Assembly: GCF_040819555.1 (NCBI RefSeq) | Contig: NZ_CP161920.1 | Span: 571,501 to 635,500 of the forward strand | Reading direction: 5' to 3' | DNA length: 64,000 nucleotides | Source: Nitratireductor sp. GISD-1A_MAKvit | Lineage (GTDB): Bacteria > Pseudomonadota > Alphaproteobacteria > Rhizobiales > Rhizobiaceae | The notes under the pieces: model-generated | Told to the model about the DNA's origin: nothing | Databases searched by the model: none | Seen by the model: only the letters and a program-made list of their open reading frames with translations | In this document: one piece after another, positions 50,770 to 61,918 of the stretch | Layout of the letters: each line of letters begins with the position of its first letter | Numbering within the stretch: position 1 is the first letter of the stretch | Made by a program: the position numbers and the translations under genes

Positions 50770-51774
50770 ATGATGATCCTGCACAGGGTAACGGGCGGCC
50801 TGGCCTGCCTGATGGCACTGCTGGCATTCAATGTGGCGGTTGCACATGAACCCGATGCCGAAACGCTGAAGCTCGGTCGACACTACACGAAGGTTTTTCA
50901 GCAGGGGCATGCGGAGAAGATCTGGTCCGACATGTCGGAGACCATGCAGTCGGCCCTCGGGGACATCTATCACCTGAAGGGATTTCAGGCGTCGGTCAGC
51001 GTTGCCTATGGGCCGCAGCGCGAAGTTCTCGAGGAGAAGACCGAACGACGCGATGATCTGCGCGTCTACCGCCTGCATGCGGAGCATGAGCGCGGGGCAG
51101 AACTGGTCTGGCAGTGGTCTTTCGGGCCGGATGACCGGATCGAAGGGTTCTATGTGCAACGCATGCCTGAAGAGGCCCACTCGCAATATCTTGACTATCA
51201 GACGAAGGCGGAGCTTCGCCTTCCGTTCGAGGGAGAGTGGCATGTGTTCTGGGGCGGCCGCACGCTTCGTGATAACTATCATGCCGAACACGTGGCCCAG
51301 CGGTTTGCCTATGATTTCGTTGTCCGCAAGTCAGGGTCGACCCATTCTGGGGATGGTACGAAGCTCGAAGACTTCTATTGTTGGGACAGGCCGGTTCTCG
51401 CACCTGCGGACGGCAAGGTGGTATCGGTTGTCGATGGATTGCCGGACAAGGAGATCGGCGAAGCCGACATATCGCGCCCGGCCGGCAATCACGTCGTCCT
51501 GGAACTGGCCGAAGGCGAATTCGCTTTTCTCGCTCATCTACGTCGAGGGTCGATCTCAGTCGCTGTCGGGGACGAGGTGACGAGGGGAGATGAGGTCGGG
51601 CGCTGCGGCAACAGCGGCAACACGTCCGAACCGCATCTTCACATGCATCTGCAGACCACGCCTGATCTCATGTCCGGAGAAGGCCTTCCGGCACAGTTTC
51701 ACAACTACATAGCGGATGGTGTTTCAAAGGCTGAGGGTGAGCCGGTGCGGGGAGAGGTCGTGTCCAACCGCTGA
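50770..51774 (+). CDS. Exported M23 (LytM-like) metallopeptidase family protein
   Basis: 334 residues with a signal peptide (MMILHRVTGGLACLMALLAFNVAVA). The first half is a DUF3887-like region (HYTKVFQQGHAEKIWSDM); the C-terminal half is a LytM domain with LAPADGKVVSVVDG, GNHVVLEL and the zinc motif HLHMHLQ. The usual first ligand motif HXXXD is replaced by HVAQRFAYDF, where only the Asp is in the normal context. It may be a peptidoglycan or peptide hydrolase; activity is uncertain. It stands alone after the atp terminator. Confidence 0.83.
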   Translation: MMILHRVTGGLACLMALLAFNVAVAHEPDAETLKLGRHYTKVFQQGHAEKIWSDMSETMQSALGDIYHLKGFQASVSVAYGPQREVLEEKTERRDDLRVYRLHAEHERGAELVWQWSFGPDDRIEGFYVQRMPEEAHSQYLDYQTKAELRLPFEGEWHVFWGGRTLRDNYHAEHVAQRFAYDFVVRKSGSTHSGDGTKLEDFYCWDRPVLAPADGKVVSVVDGLPDKEIGEADISRPAGNHVVLELAEGEFAFLAHLRRGSISVAVGDEVTRGDEVGRCGNSGNTSEPHLHMHLQTTPDLMSGEGLPAQFHNYIADGVSKAEGEPVRGEVVSNR

Positions 51775-51776
51775 CA

Positions 51777-52295
51777 CTAGGGCGCGAGATCACGGAAAGC
51801 GTCGACGACTGTGGTGTAAACCTTGCGTTTGAACGGCACGATCAGGTCCGGCAGCTCGGTCATTGGCTTCCATTCCCACATATCGAACTCGGCCTGATGT
51901 CCACCCGGGGGAGGGTTGATGGCGATTTCGGAATCCGGGCCCTCGAACCGTAGGGCAAACCATTTCTGTTTTTGCCCGCGATATTTTCCCTTGAGAGCGA
52001 TGCCCAGAAGATGTTCGGGCAGGTCGTAGCTGATCCATTGAGGTGTCTCGGCGAGAAACGAAACAGACTTCATGCCGGTTTCTTCATAAAGCTCGCGGTA
52101 AGCGGCGTCGCGTGGATCCTCTCCCTCGTCGATACCACCCTGGGGCATCTGCCAGAGCTGTGTCGATCCGGACAGTTCGTCCTGGGGTTCCACGATCCGG
52201 CGGCCGGCCCAGGCGAGGCCCTCCGGGTTGAGCACCATGATGCCGACGCAAAGACGATAGGGCAGATTGGCCGGGCGTTTGTCGTTTTCTGCCAT
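51777..52295 (-). CDS. rppH: RNA pyrophosphohydrolase
   Basis: Nudix hydrolase that removes pyrophosphate from mRNA 5' ends and so starts decay. 172 residues. The Nudix box [17 protein letters not shown] continuing EETGM is perfect, and the RppH-type [14 protein letters not shown] and WQMPQGG are present. The start at 52295 is canonical. Between it and the upstream yibQ-type gene lie three tandem 15-17-base repeats. Confidence 0.95.
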   Translation of the reverse strand: MAENDKRPANLPYRLCVGIMVLNPEGLAWAGRRIVEPQDELSGSTQLWQMPQGGIDEGEDPRDAAYRELYEETGMKSVSFLAETPQWISYDLPEHLLGIALKGKYRGQKQKWFALRFEGPDSEIAINPPPGGHQAEFDMWEWKPMTELPDLIVPFKRKVYTTVVDAFRDLAP

Positions 52296-52310
52296 CGGTG
52301 CTTGTTCCTT

Positions 52311-52358
52311 GCTAATGAAGCTGGGGCTAATGAAGCTGGGGGCTAATGAGGCTGGGGG
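52311..52358. repeat. Tandem triplicate of about 16 bases spanning the yibQ stop codon
   Basis: GCTAATGAAGCTGGG (52311-52325), GCTAATGAAGCTGGGG (52326-52341) and GCTAATGAGGCTGGGGG (52342-52358). The third copy carries the stop codon and last codons (PQPH) of the minus-strand gene that ends at 52343; the two extra copies lie in the rppH leader. Copies grow by one G each, as expected for slipped-strand duplication. Confidence 0.85.
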
Positions 52359-53515
52359 TCGGCGGCAACCGCCGAGATCGGCACAAGCTCTATCCCGCGG
52401 GCGGTGACTTCGCCAGCCCATTCGGCAACGGTTTCTATCGTCTCATCGAATGCAGAGCCGGTGCCAATGGCGTAGCCTCTTGCGCGGGCGATCCGTTCCA
52501 GCTCATCCAGCTTCTTGCGGATCCTGTTCCTGTCGGGGCGACGGTTGTTCCCGGTGGGATCGATCAGCGCGTCGGATGCGGCGAAGGGAACGCCCTCCTG
52601 CAATGCCAGGTCCTGCGCGACACTGCGTGCCGAGGTCCCGTCATCGACATACATCAGCCCGCGCCTGCCCAGTTCCTCCATGATGCTGCGCATCGAATCG
52701 CTTTCGGCGGTAAAGCGGGCGCCCATGTAGTTCATCACACCCGTATAGTTGGTGATGCGGGAGAGCGCCCAGCGCAGGCGGGTGAGGTTTTGCGCCGGTG
52801 AGGCGGCCACCGTGAGTGTGTTGCGACCGGGATTTTCCGAAGGGTATCCGAAAGGCTCCATGGGCACCTGAAGGATGACCTCGTGACCGGCCTTGCGAGC
52901 GGTCTGCATCCAGCGTCCGAGACTGTTGCCCGCCGGGGCGAATGCCAGGGTGATCTCCGGGCGCAGCGCCTCGATGGCGTGCTGTGTGGTGGTCTGGGAA
53001 AGCCCCATGCCACCGATGATGACAGCGATGCGCGCACCGCGTGTTCCCGACCAAGCGCGCGCATAGACATCGAAGGGGCGGCGCCCGCCCACGCCACGCA
53101 CGGGGAGGGGGCCGTTCTCGGATTCCTCAATGAGGCCCCGATCCGGAAGATGGGCAAGTCTGGGATGCTGGCCAAGTGCCGATGGATCGCGAATGACGAT
53201 CACGCCATTTTCAGAGGACTGGCTCTCGGAAAGACGGGTTATCGAAGCGCTGGGTGCGCCGCTGGCGCCATCTTGCCCGACAGGCTCCTGTACTTCCGCG
53301 ACGGTCTTTTCGACCGGCTCCGTGACGGCAACGGGAGATGGGGTGCGAAACGGCCTGTCTCGAACGGAAACGGCAGTGGCGACCGCAAGGACCGCAAAGG
53401 CACCGAATGCCAGCAGGATGCGACCGGTTGTGAAAACACGACTGCGTTTTCCCGGCTTCTCGGGCCGGTTGTCGCGGCCGAGCGGCCGATCAATGTCTTT
53501 TTTTTCCGAGGTCAT
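52343..53515 (-). CDS. Divergent polysaccharide deacetylase family protein (YibQ-like)
   Basis: About 390 residues. A cytoplasmic Lys/Arg-rich head, one transmembrane helix ([20 protein letters not shown]), a Pro/Glu linker and a deacetylase-fold domain with [39 protein letters not shown] and [13 protein letters not shown]. The family commonly follows ctpA and precedes rppH, as here, suggesting an envelope role. Catalytic metal residues of true deacetylases are not all recognisable. Confidence 0.88.
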   Translation of the reverse strand: MTSEKKDIDRPLGRDNRPEKPGKRSRVFTTGRILLAFGAFAVLAVATAVSVRDRPFRTPSPVAVTEPVEKTVAEVQEPVGQDGASGAPSASITRLSESQSSENGVIVIRDPSALGQHPRLAHLPDRGLIEESENGPLPVRGVGGRRPFDVYARAWSGTRGARIAVIIGGMGLSQTTTQHAIEALRPEITLAFAPAGNSLGRWMQTARKAGHEVILQVPMEPFGYPSENPGRNTLTVAASPAQNLTRLRWALSRITNYTGVMNYMGARFTAESDSMRSIMEELGRRGLMYVDDGTSARSVAQDLALQEGVPFAASDALIDPTGNNRRPDRNRIRKKLDELERIARARGYAIGTGSAFDETIETVAEWAGEVTARGIELVPISAVAADPQPH

Positions 53516-53773
53516 GCCCACCTTCGAATGTGGCCGAAGGCCGAATTCCAGTGAGGATCTTCGCATCTGGCGCGAAGAGCGGGGCCAAAGCCGCAGGTTC
53601 CCGAACGATCAGACCGTGTCTTCATTCTCCGGACTGCCACATCGAACACCCCATTGTTGAGCCTGCCACCTGTATCGGTGCGGACGGGCTGTCAGTCAAC
53701 AGGATACCGCCATCACCCGACCACATGCCGCGCGTGGCATCACGATTATCGATACAGTGTTTCAAAGGGATGT

Positions 53774-53803
53774 CACCGCCGGCTCATGGACGACCCGGCG
53801 GTG
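53774..53803 (-). terminator. Hairpin after ctpA, possible terminator
   Basis: CACCGCCGG/CCGGCGGTG, a perfect 9-bp stem with a 12-base loop 12 bases beyond the ctpA stop. There is no clear T-run. The rest of the spacer up to the yibQ-type gene start (53516-53773) holds no supported gene; it contains ATGCCGCGCGTGGCAT, an imperfect palindrome that may belong to a promoter for yibQ-rppH. Confidence 0.4.
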
Positions 53804-53814
53804 CCACGCAATCG

Positions 53815-55140
53815 CTAGCGGTTCATCACCGCCTTGTCGGGATTGGGCGGGAACGCAGGATCGCTGGTCTCGCCGCGCAGAAGATCGAGCGCCGCATTCA
53901 GCTGCACATCATCTTCCGGCTCCGGGGGGACATAGGCAATGGAGCCCGAACCCTCTTCGCTTTCCTCTTCGCCCTTGATGTGGCCTCGCAGATCCGACTC
54001 GCCACGGCGCAGGTTCCGCCCCTGTAATTCCTCGGGCAATGGCTGATCGACCTTGATGTCGGGCGTAATGCCCTTGCCCTGGATCGATTCGCCCGAGGGT
54101 GTGTAGTAGAGCGCGGTGGTGAGGCGCAGCGCGCCATTTTCACCCAGCGGAATGATTGTCTGGACCGAGCCCTTGCCGAAGGACTGGGTGCCCAGAACCG
54201 TGGCGCGGCGATGGTCCTGCAGCGCACCGGCAACGATCTCGGACGCGCTGGCCGACCCGCCATTGATCAGGACGATCACCGGCTTGCCGTTGAGAACATC
54301 GCCGGGACGGGAATCGAACCGTGCGATGTCGTTTGCATCACGGCCGCGGGTGGAGACGATCTCGCCCCGGTCCAGGAAGGCATCGGAAACGCTGACCGCC
54401 TGATCGAGCAGCCCGCCGGGATTGAGGCGCAGGTCGAGCACATAGCCCTTGAGCTTGTCATCGGGCACCTCGGAGCTGATCGTATCAATCGCGCTCATGA
54501 GGTCGTCGAAGGTCTTCTCGGTGAAGGAGGTGATCTTGAGATAACCGACATCCTCTTCGACCCGGTATTTGACCGCCTTGACCTTGATGATGTCGCGCAC
54601 GATCGTCAGTTCGATCGGCTTGTCTGCTCCCTCGCGCAGGATGGTCAGCTCGATGGGGGTGTTCACCAGACCGCGCATTCTGTCGACGGCGTCGTTGAGC
54701 GACATGCCGCGCACTTCCTCGCCATCGATGGCGGAAATGAGATCACCGGCGAGCACGCCGGCGCGGGAGGCCGGTGTGTCGTCAATCGGTGCGACGACCT
54801 TCACCAGCTCGTCTTCCATCGTGACTTCGATGCCGAGGCCACCGAATTCACCCTTGGTCTGAACCCGCATGTCCTTGGCGGCTTCCGCATCCAGATAGGA
54901 TGAGTGGGGATCGAGCGAGGTGAGCATGCCATTGATGGCGCTCTCCACCAGTTTCTTGTCATCTGGCGGGGTTACATACTGGGCGCGAACGCGCTCGAAG
55001 ATATCGCCGAAGATCGCAAGCTGCCGATAGGTTTCGGAACCGGCTGCATTCGCTGAGAATCCGCTGGTGCCGTGAAGAAGCGAGACCGCGGATGCCCCTA
55101 GGAGGGCGCCGGCGAACAATAGCGACAAGTTACGTTTCAT
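53815..55140 (-). CDS. ctpA: Carboxy-terminal processing protease (S41)
   Basis: Periplasmic serine protease, 441 residues, trimming exported proteins and cell-wall hydrolases. Signal peptide MKRNLSLLFAGALLGASAVS; PDZ domain with GEFGGLGIEVTMEDELVKVV; catalytic Ser in NGGSASASEIVAGAL and Lys in GTQSFGKGSVQ. An acidic C-terminal tail follows. Its start overlaps the envC stop by 11 bases, so the two are cotranscribed; in other bacteria CtpA-type proteases regulate murein hydrolases. Confidence 0.95.
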   Translation of the reverse strand: MKRNLSLLFAGALLGASAVSLLHGTSGFSANAAGSETYRQLAIFGDIFERVRAQYVTPPDDKKLVESAINGMLTSLDPHSSYLDAEAAKDMRVQTKGEFGGLGIEVTMEDELVKVVAPIDDTPASRAGVLAGDLISAIDGEEVRGMSLNDAVDRMRGLVNTPIELTILREGADKPIELTIVRDIIKVKAVKYRVEEDVGYLKITSFTEKTFDDLMSAIDTISSEVPDDKLKGYVLDLRLNPGGLLDQAVSVSDAFLDRGEIVSTRGRDANDIARFDSRPGDVLNGKPVIVLINGGSASASEIVAGALQDHRRATVLGTQSFGKGSVQTIIPLGENGALRLTTALYYTPSGESIQGKGITPDIKVDQPLPEELQGRNLRRGESDLRGHIKGEEESEEGSGSIAYVPPEPEDDVQLNAALDLLRGETSDPAFPPNPDKAVMNR

Positions 55141-56437
55141 TTCCTGTCCTTCCAGAGTGCCCCGGAGCCCACCAGGGTTTAGGATTGATCGGTTTTCCGT
55201 TCTTCCTGAATTCTACATACAGCTCCGGAGTGAGATTCTCGGGTTCCGGTCCTGCGATGCTAGCCAGGCGTGCTTCCCCCATCATGCCGATTGGTTCGCC
55301 CGCCAAAACGGATTGCCCCAGTGTCACACTTGTCTGATCCATGCCAGCAAGCACGATATGATAACCGTCGCCGGCATTGAGTATCAATAGCTGACCGTAG
55401 GAACGGAACGGCCCAGCATAAAGAACCGTCGCCCCCGCAGGCGCCGTTACGATCGCGCCGGATTGTGTTCTTAGAATGTCACCTTTCAGTGGAGCACCGG
55501 TGTCGTCTTCCTCGCCGAAACGGGCAGCGAACTCACCGGCGACCGGCGGTGAAACGCTGCCTTTTCTTCTGGCAAACGGAGCGCCGGCACCGAGCCGGTG
55601 CTCCGGCGAAGTCGGTTCGCTCAAGCGGCGTGCGCGTTCGGCCTCGGCCTTTTGCAGCGAAGCGATCTCGGTTTCCAGCGAGCCGATCAGGTCCTGCAGG
55701 CTGGTGGCGCGGGCCGCCAGTGCTTCGGCCTCGCGCTGCTCGGCGGCCATGCGGTTCTCGGCCTCCTGCTGCAGGCGCTTTTTCTCTTCGAGCAGCATGC
55801 TGAGGCGCTTCTTCTCCTCGGCCTGTTCGTTCACGGTTTTTTGAAGCCGGTCGCGCTCGCTTTCGATGGAGTTGACGATGTGTGAGAGATCTTGCAGTTC
55901 GCTTATCAGTATTTCGGTTTCGGCGCGCAGTTCGGGCACCACGGCACCAAGCAGGATGGCGCTGCGAACCGAGGCGAGCGCATCTTCGGGGCGCACGAGG
56001 ATGGCCGGCGGCGGGTTGAGCCCCATGCGCTGGAGCGCGGCCAGCACCTCGGCAAGCACGCCGCGGCGCGACTGCAGCGATTCGCGCAGATACCCCTCTT
56101 CGTGACGCAGTTTGGTGATGCGCAGAGAAATCGTGTCGATGTCTTCGCTAAGCTTTCTCTCGGTCTTTGCCGCCTGGATGAGCGCTGCGGTGATGGCCGC
56201 ATTGTCATCCTTGATCGCGGCAATCTGCTCGGCGATCTCGGCGAGCTTCTGCTCTGACAGAGAGATTTCACGATGGACCTCCTGATACTCGGCCCGGGTT
56301 TTGTCATGCCGGGTTTCGAGCACCTTGATTTCCTCCTGGCCATGGGCCGGTCCGGCGAGCGCACAGAGGAAAACCACGGTAGCTGCTGCTATCGTGAGCC
56401 GGGAAGGATATGGGCGCGGTGCGGGCGCTTTCTTCAT
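55130..56437 (-). CDS. EnvC-type murein hydrolase activator
   Basis: About 435 residues: a signal peptide (RLTIAAATVVFLCALAGPAHG), a very long coiled coil (residues about 30-280, rich in Glu/Lys/Arg/Leu), and a C-terminal LytM domain. The LytM zinc ligands are missing: the final HLHFE-type motif reads ELYVEFR, so it is catalytically dead and should act as an amidase activator at the division site. Coupled to ctpA. Start at 56437 follows the family pattern MKKAPAP. Confidence 0.9.
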   Translation of the reverse strand: MKKAPAPRPYPSRLTIAAATVVFLCALAGPAHGQEEIKVLETRHDKTRAEYQEVHREISLSEQKLAEIAEQIAAIKDDNAAITAALIQAAKTERKLSEDIDTISLRITKLRHEEGYLRESLQSRRGVLAEVLAALQRMGLNPPPAILVRPEDALASVRSAILLGAVVPELRAETEILISELQDLSHIVNSIESERDRLQKTVNEQAEEKKRLSMLLEEKKRLQQEAENRMAAEQREAEALAARATSLQDLIGSLETEIASLQKAEAERARRLSEPTSPEHRLGAGAPFARRKGSVSPPVAGEFAARFGEEDDTGAPLKGDILRTQSGAIVTAPAGATVLYAGPFRSYGQLLILNAGDGYHIVLAGMDQTSVTLGQSVLAGEPIGMMGEARLASIAGPEPENLTPELYVEFRKNGKPINPKPWWAPGHSGRTGNET

Positions 56438-56595
56438 CCCTAGTCTGCCGTTTCCATGCGGGTGAGGTTCATCGTCAGGGCAGCATAGGCGACGTTTCCT
56501 TAAGGAAACATCAACCATGCGGTGAACTATTTGCAATTTTTGGTTGTAATTTGCCGGATGTCAATGCACGACGCGCTTTTGGCCCGGGAAATCGT

Positions 56596-57078
56596 TCAGT
56601 CTCGGTGATACGGGTGGCCGGACAAAATGGTGGTGGCGCGGTAGATTTGCTCGGCCAGCATCACGCGAACGATCTGGTGCGGCCATGTCTGCGCGCCAAA
56701 GGCGATGGTTCTGTCGGCAGACCTGCGCAGCTCCGGGTCATGCCCGTCCGGGCCGCCGATGATGATGGCGAGATGCCTGCGTCCTTCATCGCGCAGATCC
56801 GCAATGGCCTGGCTCAGTTCGCGGGATGTCAGGTTCTTGCCGCGTTCATCGAGCAGGAACAGCGCTGCGCCTTCCGGGCATGTCTGTCTGATCCTGCGGC
56901 TTTCCTCGCGCCGCCGTTCCTCTGTGGATCTGGCGCGGCTTTCCGCGATCTCGCTTACACCGGAAAATTCCAGCCCGACGGCGGGGCCGCTCTTGCCAAG
57001 CCGGTCCAGATAACGGTCCGCCAGATCCCTCTCGGGGCCGGCTTTCATCCGGCCCACGGCACAAATCGCAATATGCAT
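56596..57078 (-). CDS. rlmH: 23S rRNA (pseudouridine1915-N3)-methyltransferase
   Basis: SPOUT methyltransferase acting on mature 70S ribosomes, 160 residues, full length. Motifs LDERGKNLTSRELS, IIGGPDGH and the C-terminal EQIYRATTILSGHPYHRD are diagnostic. It lies 60 bases downstream of rsfS, the widely conserved partner. Confidence 0.97.
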   Translation of the reverse strand: MHIAICAVGRMKAGPERDLADRYLDRLGKSGPAVGLEFSGVSEIAESRARSTEERRREESRRIRQTCPEGAALFLLDERGKNLTSRELSQAIADLRDEGRRHLAIIIGGPDGHDPELRRSADRTIAFGAQTWPHQIVRVMLAEQIYRATTILSGHPYHRD

Positions 57079-57138
57079 TCCAGCCTCTCTGCCCGGTGGG
57101 CGGAGGTGGTTCAGCGCTCCTGCCGGAGAGGGCAGGCG

Positions 57139-57534
57139 TCAGTGAACCGTTTCGTCCTCCAGGTCGGGGGCCTGCCACATCTTTTCGATGTTGTAAAACT
57201 CCCGAACTTCCGGACGGAAAACATGAACGACAATGTCGCCCGTATCGATGAGGACCCAGTCCGCGCTCGCAAGGCCTTCGACCTTGGCAGTGCCCAGACC
57301 GGCTTCCTTCAGGGAACGGATCAGGTGATCCGCAACTGCAGCGACATGGCGATGCGAGCGGCCCGACGCGATGATCATGTGATCGGTGAGGGGGGATTTG
57401 CCCTGAATGTCGATGGAGATGATGTTTTCCGCCTTGGAGTCTTCCAGACTCGCGAGGGCTGTTTCCACGGCCTGGGAAACCAGATTTTGGCTGGCCTCGG
57501 CCGGTGAAGGCATCTTGTCCGCCTTCTTTGTCAT
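57139..57534 (-). CDS. rsfS: Ribosomal silencing factor RsfS
   Basis: Binds L14 of the 50S subunit and prevents subunit joining in starvation. 131 residues; core ENIISIDIQGKSPLTDHMII and WVLIDTGDIVVHVFRPEVRE with EFYNIEKMW are family signatures. About 135 bases after nadD on the same strand; this nadD-rsfS-rlmH order is very common. Confidence 0.96.
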   Translation of the reverse strand: MTKKADKMPSPAEASQNLVSQAVETALASLEDSKAENIISIDIQGKSPLTDHMIIASGRSHRHVAAVADHLIRSLKEAGLGTAKVEGLASADWVLIDTGDIVVHVFRPEVREFYNIEKMWQAPDLEDETVH

Positions 57535-57670
57535 TGCTGTTCTCAGTGTCTTTCCTTTCCAATAAGAACAAGCTCACTGCAGGCATTTCACCGCAGTAAC
57601 CAATAGATAGGCAGAGTCCTCTGACAGTTTCAAGACATCGCCGATCACATGTTTTCACGAGCTTTGACGG

Positions 57671-58312
57671 TTAGCGCGGTTCTTTCGCGGCATTTCTGAT
57701 GGCTGTCGAGGACAGCGAGGAGCGTGGACCATGGATGAATGTCCAGGCCGGGGGGCGGCTGCGCGCGAGAATGGGCGCATCGTCTTCGTCGATCCGGGCG
57801 TGATCGAATGTCTTTGCCATGGTGGAGGAAAGAAAGGCGAGCGTTGCACCCGGCCTGTCGATCACCGCAATGGGCATGGACCCGGCGATCTGGCGCCAAC
57901 GCTCCCAGCGGTGAAAGTCACGCAGGCTGTCGGCACCCATGATCCAGACGAAATCGACACCGCGATTGCGTGTCTGAACGAGGTCTATCGTGTCGGCGGT
58001 ATAGCGGATGCGGTGGCCGGCCTCGAAGGCCGTCACTTTCACGCGCGGGTCGCTGGTACAGTTCTCCGACAGGGCCACCCGTTCGGAAAGCGGTGCAAGC
58101 TCGCTATGGCTTTTCAGCGGATTGCCGGGCGTGACGATCCACCAGAGCTGATCGAGCCTGAGCCGCCGCATGGCGATCTCGGCGACCAGCGCGTGGCCGG
58201 CATGCGGCGGATTGAACGACCCGCCGAAGAGCCCCACCGCCATGCCTGGCTCCACATGTGGCATGCGCAGATAGCGCGCCGGGAGGGATGGTGGTGGAGC
58301 CGATGAGTGCAT
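57671..58312 (-). CDS. nadD: Nicotinate-nucleotide adenylyltransferase
   Basis: Joins NaMN and ATP to make deamido-NAD. Nucleotidyltransferase motif AVGLFGGSFNPPHAGH, the middle WWIVTPGNPLKS and the C-terminal SSTAIRNA are all seen. Start at 58312 (MHSSAPPPSLPARYLR) or at 58264 (MPHVEPGMAV); neither has a strong ribosome site. About 213 residues from the first. Stop of proA is 14 bases upstream. Confidence 0.94.
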   Translation of the reverse strand: MHSSAPPPSLPARYLRMPHVEPGMAVGLFGGSFNPPHAGHALVAEIAMRRLRLDQLWWIVTPGNPLKSHSELAPLSERVALSENCTSDPRVKVTAFEAGHRIRYTADTIDLVQTRNRGVDFVWIMGADSLRDFHRWERWRQIAGSMPIAVIDRPGATLAFLSSTMAKTFDHARIDEDDAPILARSRPPAWTFIHGPRSSLSSTAIRNAAKEPR

Positions 58313-58326
58313 TAAACGATCCGGGC

Positions 58327-59613
58327 TCACGGCCGGGTCTGGCCGGAGCCGCGAACGCGGTATTTGAACGAGGTAAGCTGTTCGACGCCGACCGGTCCGC
58401 GCGCATGCATCTTGCCGGTGGCAATGCCGATCTCCGCGCCCATGCCGAACTCGCCGCCATCGGCAAACTGGGTGGAGGCATTGTGCAGGAGAATGGCCGC
58501 ATCGATCTCGTTGAAGAAACGCTCCACAGTTTCTGCATCCTCCGCGACGATGGCCTCGGTGTGGTGCGAGGACCATGTGCCGATATGGCGGATCGCTTCA
58601 TCGACGCAGTCGACCAGCTTCACCGAGATGATGGCATCGAGATATTCCGTGCCCCAGTCCTCATCTGTAGCCGGTGTGGCCGAGGAGAAGCGGGCGCAGA
58701 CTTCCTCATCGCCGCGAATGGCGCAGCCCGCGTCCTCCAGTGAGGCAAGAACCGGCACAAGGAGTCGCTCGGCTGCTTCCCGGTCCACGAGCAGGGTTTC
58801 GGCGGCGCCGCAGATGCCGGTGCGCCGCATCTTGGCGTTTACGGCGATGGACACCGCCATGTCGGTGTCGGCAGAGCGGTCGAGATAAAGATGGCAGATG
58901 CCTTCCAGATGCGAAAACACCGGAACCCGCGCATCGCTCTGTACGCGCTCGACGAGGCTGCGCCCGCCGCGCGGCACGATCACATCGACATTGCCGCCAA
59001 GCCCTTTCAGCATTTCGCCGACGGCGGCGCGGTCGGTGACCGGCACGCGCTGGATGGCATCGGCGGGCAGGCCCGCTTTCTCCAGACCTTCGACAAGGCA
59101 GGCATGGATGGCGGCGGACGAACGGGCGGAATCGGACCCGCCGCGCAAGATCACCGCATTGCCGGCCTTGAGACAGAGCGCGCCTGCATCGGCGGTCACG
59201 TTGGGGCGGCTTTCATAGATGACGCCGATGACGCCGAGCGGGGTGCGCACGCGCTCGATTTGAAGACCGTTGGGCCGTTCCCATGCAGCGATCACGTCGC
59301 CGACCGGGTCTTTCAGCGCGGCGATGGCGCGAATGCCATCGGCAATGCCGGCGATGCGTGCGGGATCGAGCTTCAGCCGATCGAGCAGGGCAGGCGACAG
59401 GCCTGATTCTTCACCGCGTGCCATGTCCTCGCGGTTGGCCTCCAGGATCGCCGCTTCATTGCGCTTGAGCGCCTCGGCCATGGCTTCCAGCGCCGCGTTC
59501 TTGATCTGCGGTGTGGCGATGGACAACGGGCCGGCGGCAGCGCGTGCCCGCGCGCCCAGATCGTTCATCAGCGCGGCAATGTCCGCGCTGCCCTGCCTGT
59601 TTTCCATCAGCAT
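58327..59613 (-). CDS. proA: Gamma-glutamyl phosphate reductase
   Basis: Second enzyme of proline synthesis. 428 residues; landmarks are [26 protein letters not shown], and catalytic-region [13 protein letters not shown] and [13 protein letters not shown]. The ATG follows directly on the proB stop with GGAGGG inside the proB end, so ProB and ProA are translated together. Confidence 0.97.
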   Translation of the reverse strand: MLMENRQGSADIAALMNDLGARARAAAGPLSIATPQIKNAALEAMAEALKRNEAAILEANREDMARGEESGLSPALLDRLKLDPARIAGIADGIRAIAALKDPVGDVIAAWERPNGLQIERVRTPLGVIGVIYESRPNVTADAGALCLKAGNAVILRGGSDSARSSAAIHACLVEGLEKAGLPADAIQRVPVTDRAAVGEMLKGLGGNVDVIVPRGGRSLVERVQSDARVPVFSHLEGICHLYLDRSADTDMAVSIAVNAKMRRTGICGAAETLLVDREAAERLLVPVLASLEDAGCAIRGDEEVCARFSSATPATDEDWGTEYLDAIISVKLVDCVDEAIRHIGTWSSHHTEAIVAEDAETVERFFNEIDAAILLHNASTQFADGGEFGMGAEIGIATGKMHARGPVGVEQLTSFKYRVRGSGQTRP

Positions 59614-60768
59614 TCAACCCTCCGCCTTTTCCTTCAGGTGATGCCGCGCATGCGGCGTTGTCACCAGATCGTCGCGATGCACCATGGCAGCGCGCGCTTC
59701 GTATCCGAGCACTTCGGCAATGTCGCCGCTTTTCAGTCCGGCAATTCTTACGGCATCGGCCGCGTCATAGGCAACAAGCCCGCGTGCCACTTCACGCCCT
59801 TCGGGCCCGTGAATGGCCACCGTATCGCCGCGCGCGAAACTGCCTGAGACATGGGTGACACCAATCGGCAGGAGCGAGTTTCCGGCGGCAAGCGCCAGAA
59901 CCGCGCCGGCATCCACGGTGATCGTGCCTGCCGGCTCCAGCTGGCCGGCGATCCATGTCTTGTAGGCGCGCACAGGTGTTTCACTTGCCCTGAAAAAGGT
60001 GGAGCGCGCACCGTTGTCGATCGCCGCGAGCGGGTTGAGCCGCGTGCCGGAGGCGATCACCATCGCAGTGCCTGCCGCCGTGGCGATGCGCCCGGCATCG
60101 AGTTTGGTGCGCATGCCGCCGCGCGACAATTCCGACGCCGCAGCGCCGGCCATGGCCTCGATCTCCGGTGTGATGGCGTCCACCACGGGAATGAAACGCG
60201 CATCGGGGTCGCTTGCCGGCGGGGCTGTGTAGAGCCCGTCCACATCGGACAGGAGAACCAGCAAATCGGCACCCAGCATGGTGGCGATGCGGGCGGCGAG
60301 ACGATCATTGTCGCCATAGCGGATTTCGCTGGTGGCGACCGTGTCATTCTCATTGATGACAGGAACGACGCTCATCTTGAGCAGTGTGGAGACGGTGGCG
60401 CGCACATTGAGATAGCGGCGGCGCTCTTCCGTGTCGCCAAGCGTGACGAGGATCTGGCCGGATTTTAGCCCGCGCCGGCGCAGCTCTTCGTCCCATGCGC
60501 CAGCCAGTGCGATCTGCCCCACCGAGGCGGCGGCCTGGCTCTCCTCCAGCTTGAGCGTGCGCCGCTCGATGCCCAGAATGGTGCGGCCAAGCGCGATGGC
60601 CCCGGACGACACGATCAGCACCTCCACACCATCGGCGTTGAGTGCAGCAATGTCGTCGACCAGCGCGGCGAGCCAATCGCGCTTCAAACCCTCCTTGCGG
60701 TCCACCAGAAGGGCGGAGCCTATCTTGACCGTGATGCGGCGATGGCTGCTGAGCGCGGGGCGAGTCAT
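59614..60768 (-). CDS. proB: Glutamate 5-kinase
   Basis: First enzyme of proline synthesis, subject to proline feedback. 384 residues: amino-acid-kinase domain ([34 protein letters not shown]) and a C-terminal PUA domain ([19 protein letters not shown]). Start at 60768 is seven bases from the obgE stop. Part of the obgE-proB-proA-nadD unit. Confidence 0.97.
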   Translation of the reverse strand: MTRPALSSHRRITVKIGSALLVDRKEGLKRDWLAALVDDIAALNADGVEVLIVSSGAIALGRTILGIERRTLKLEESQAAASVGQIALAGAWDEELRRRGLKSGQILVTLGDTEERRRYLNVRATVSTLLKMSVVPVINENDTVATSEIRYGDNDRLAARIATMLGADLLVLLSDVDGLYTAPPASDPDARFIPVVDAITPEIEAMAGAAASELSRGGMRTKLDAGRIATAAGTAMVIASGTRLNPLAAIDNGARSTFFRASETPVRAYKTWIAGQLEPAGTITVDAGAVLALAAGNSLLPIGVTHVSGSFARGDTVAIHGPEGREVARGLVAYDAADAVRIAGLKSGDIAEVLGYEARAAMVHRDDLVTTPHARHHLKEKAEG

Positions 60769-60775
60769 GGTCTGC

Positions 60776-61918
<1,143 letters not shown>

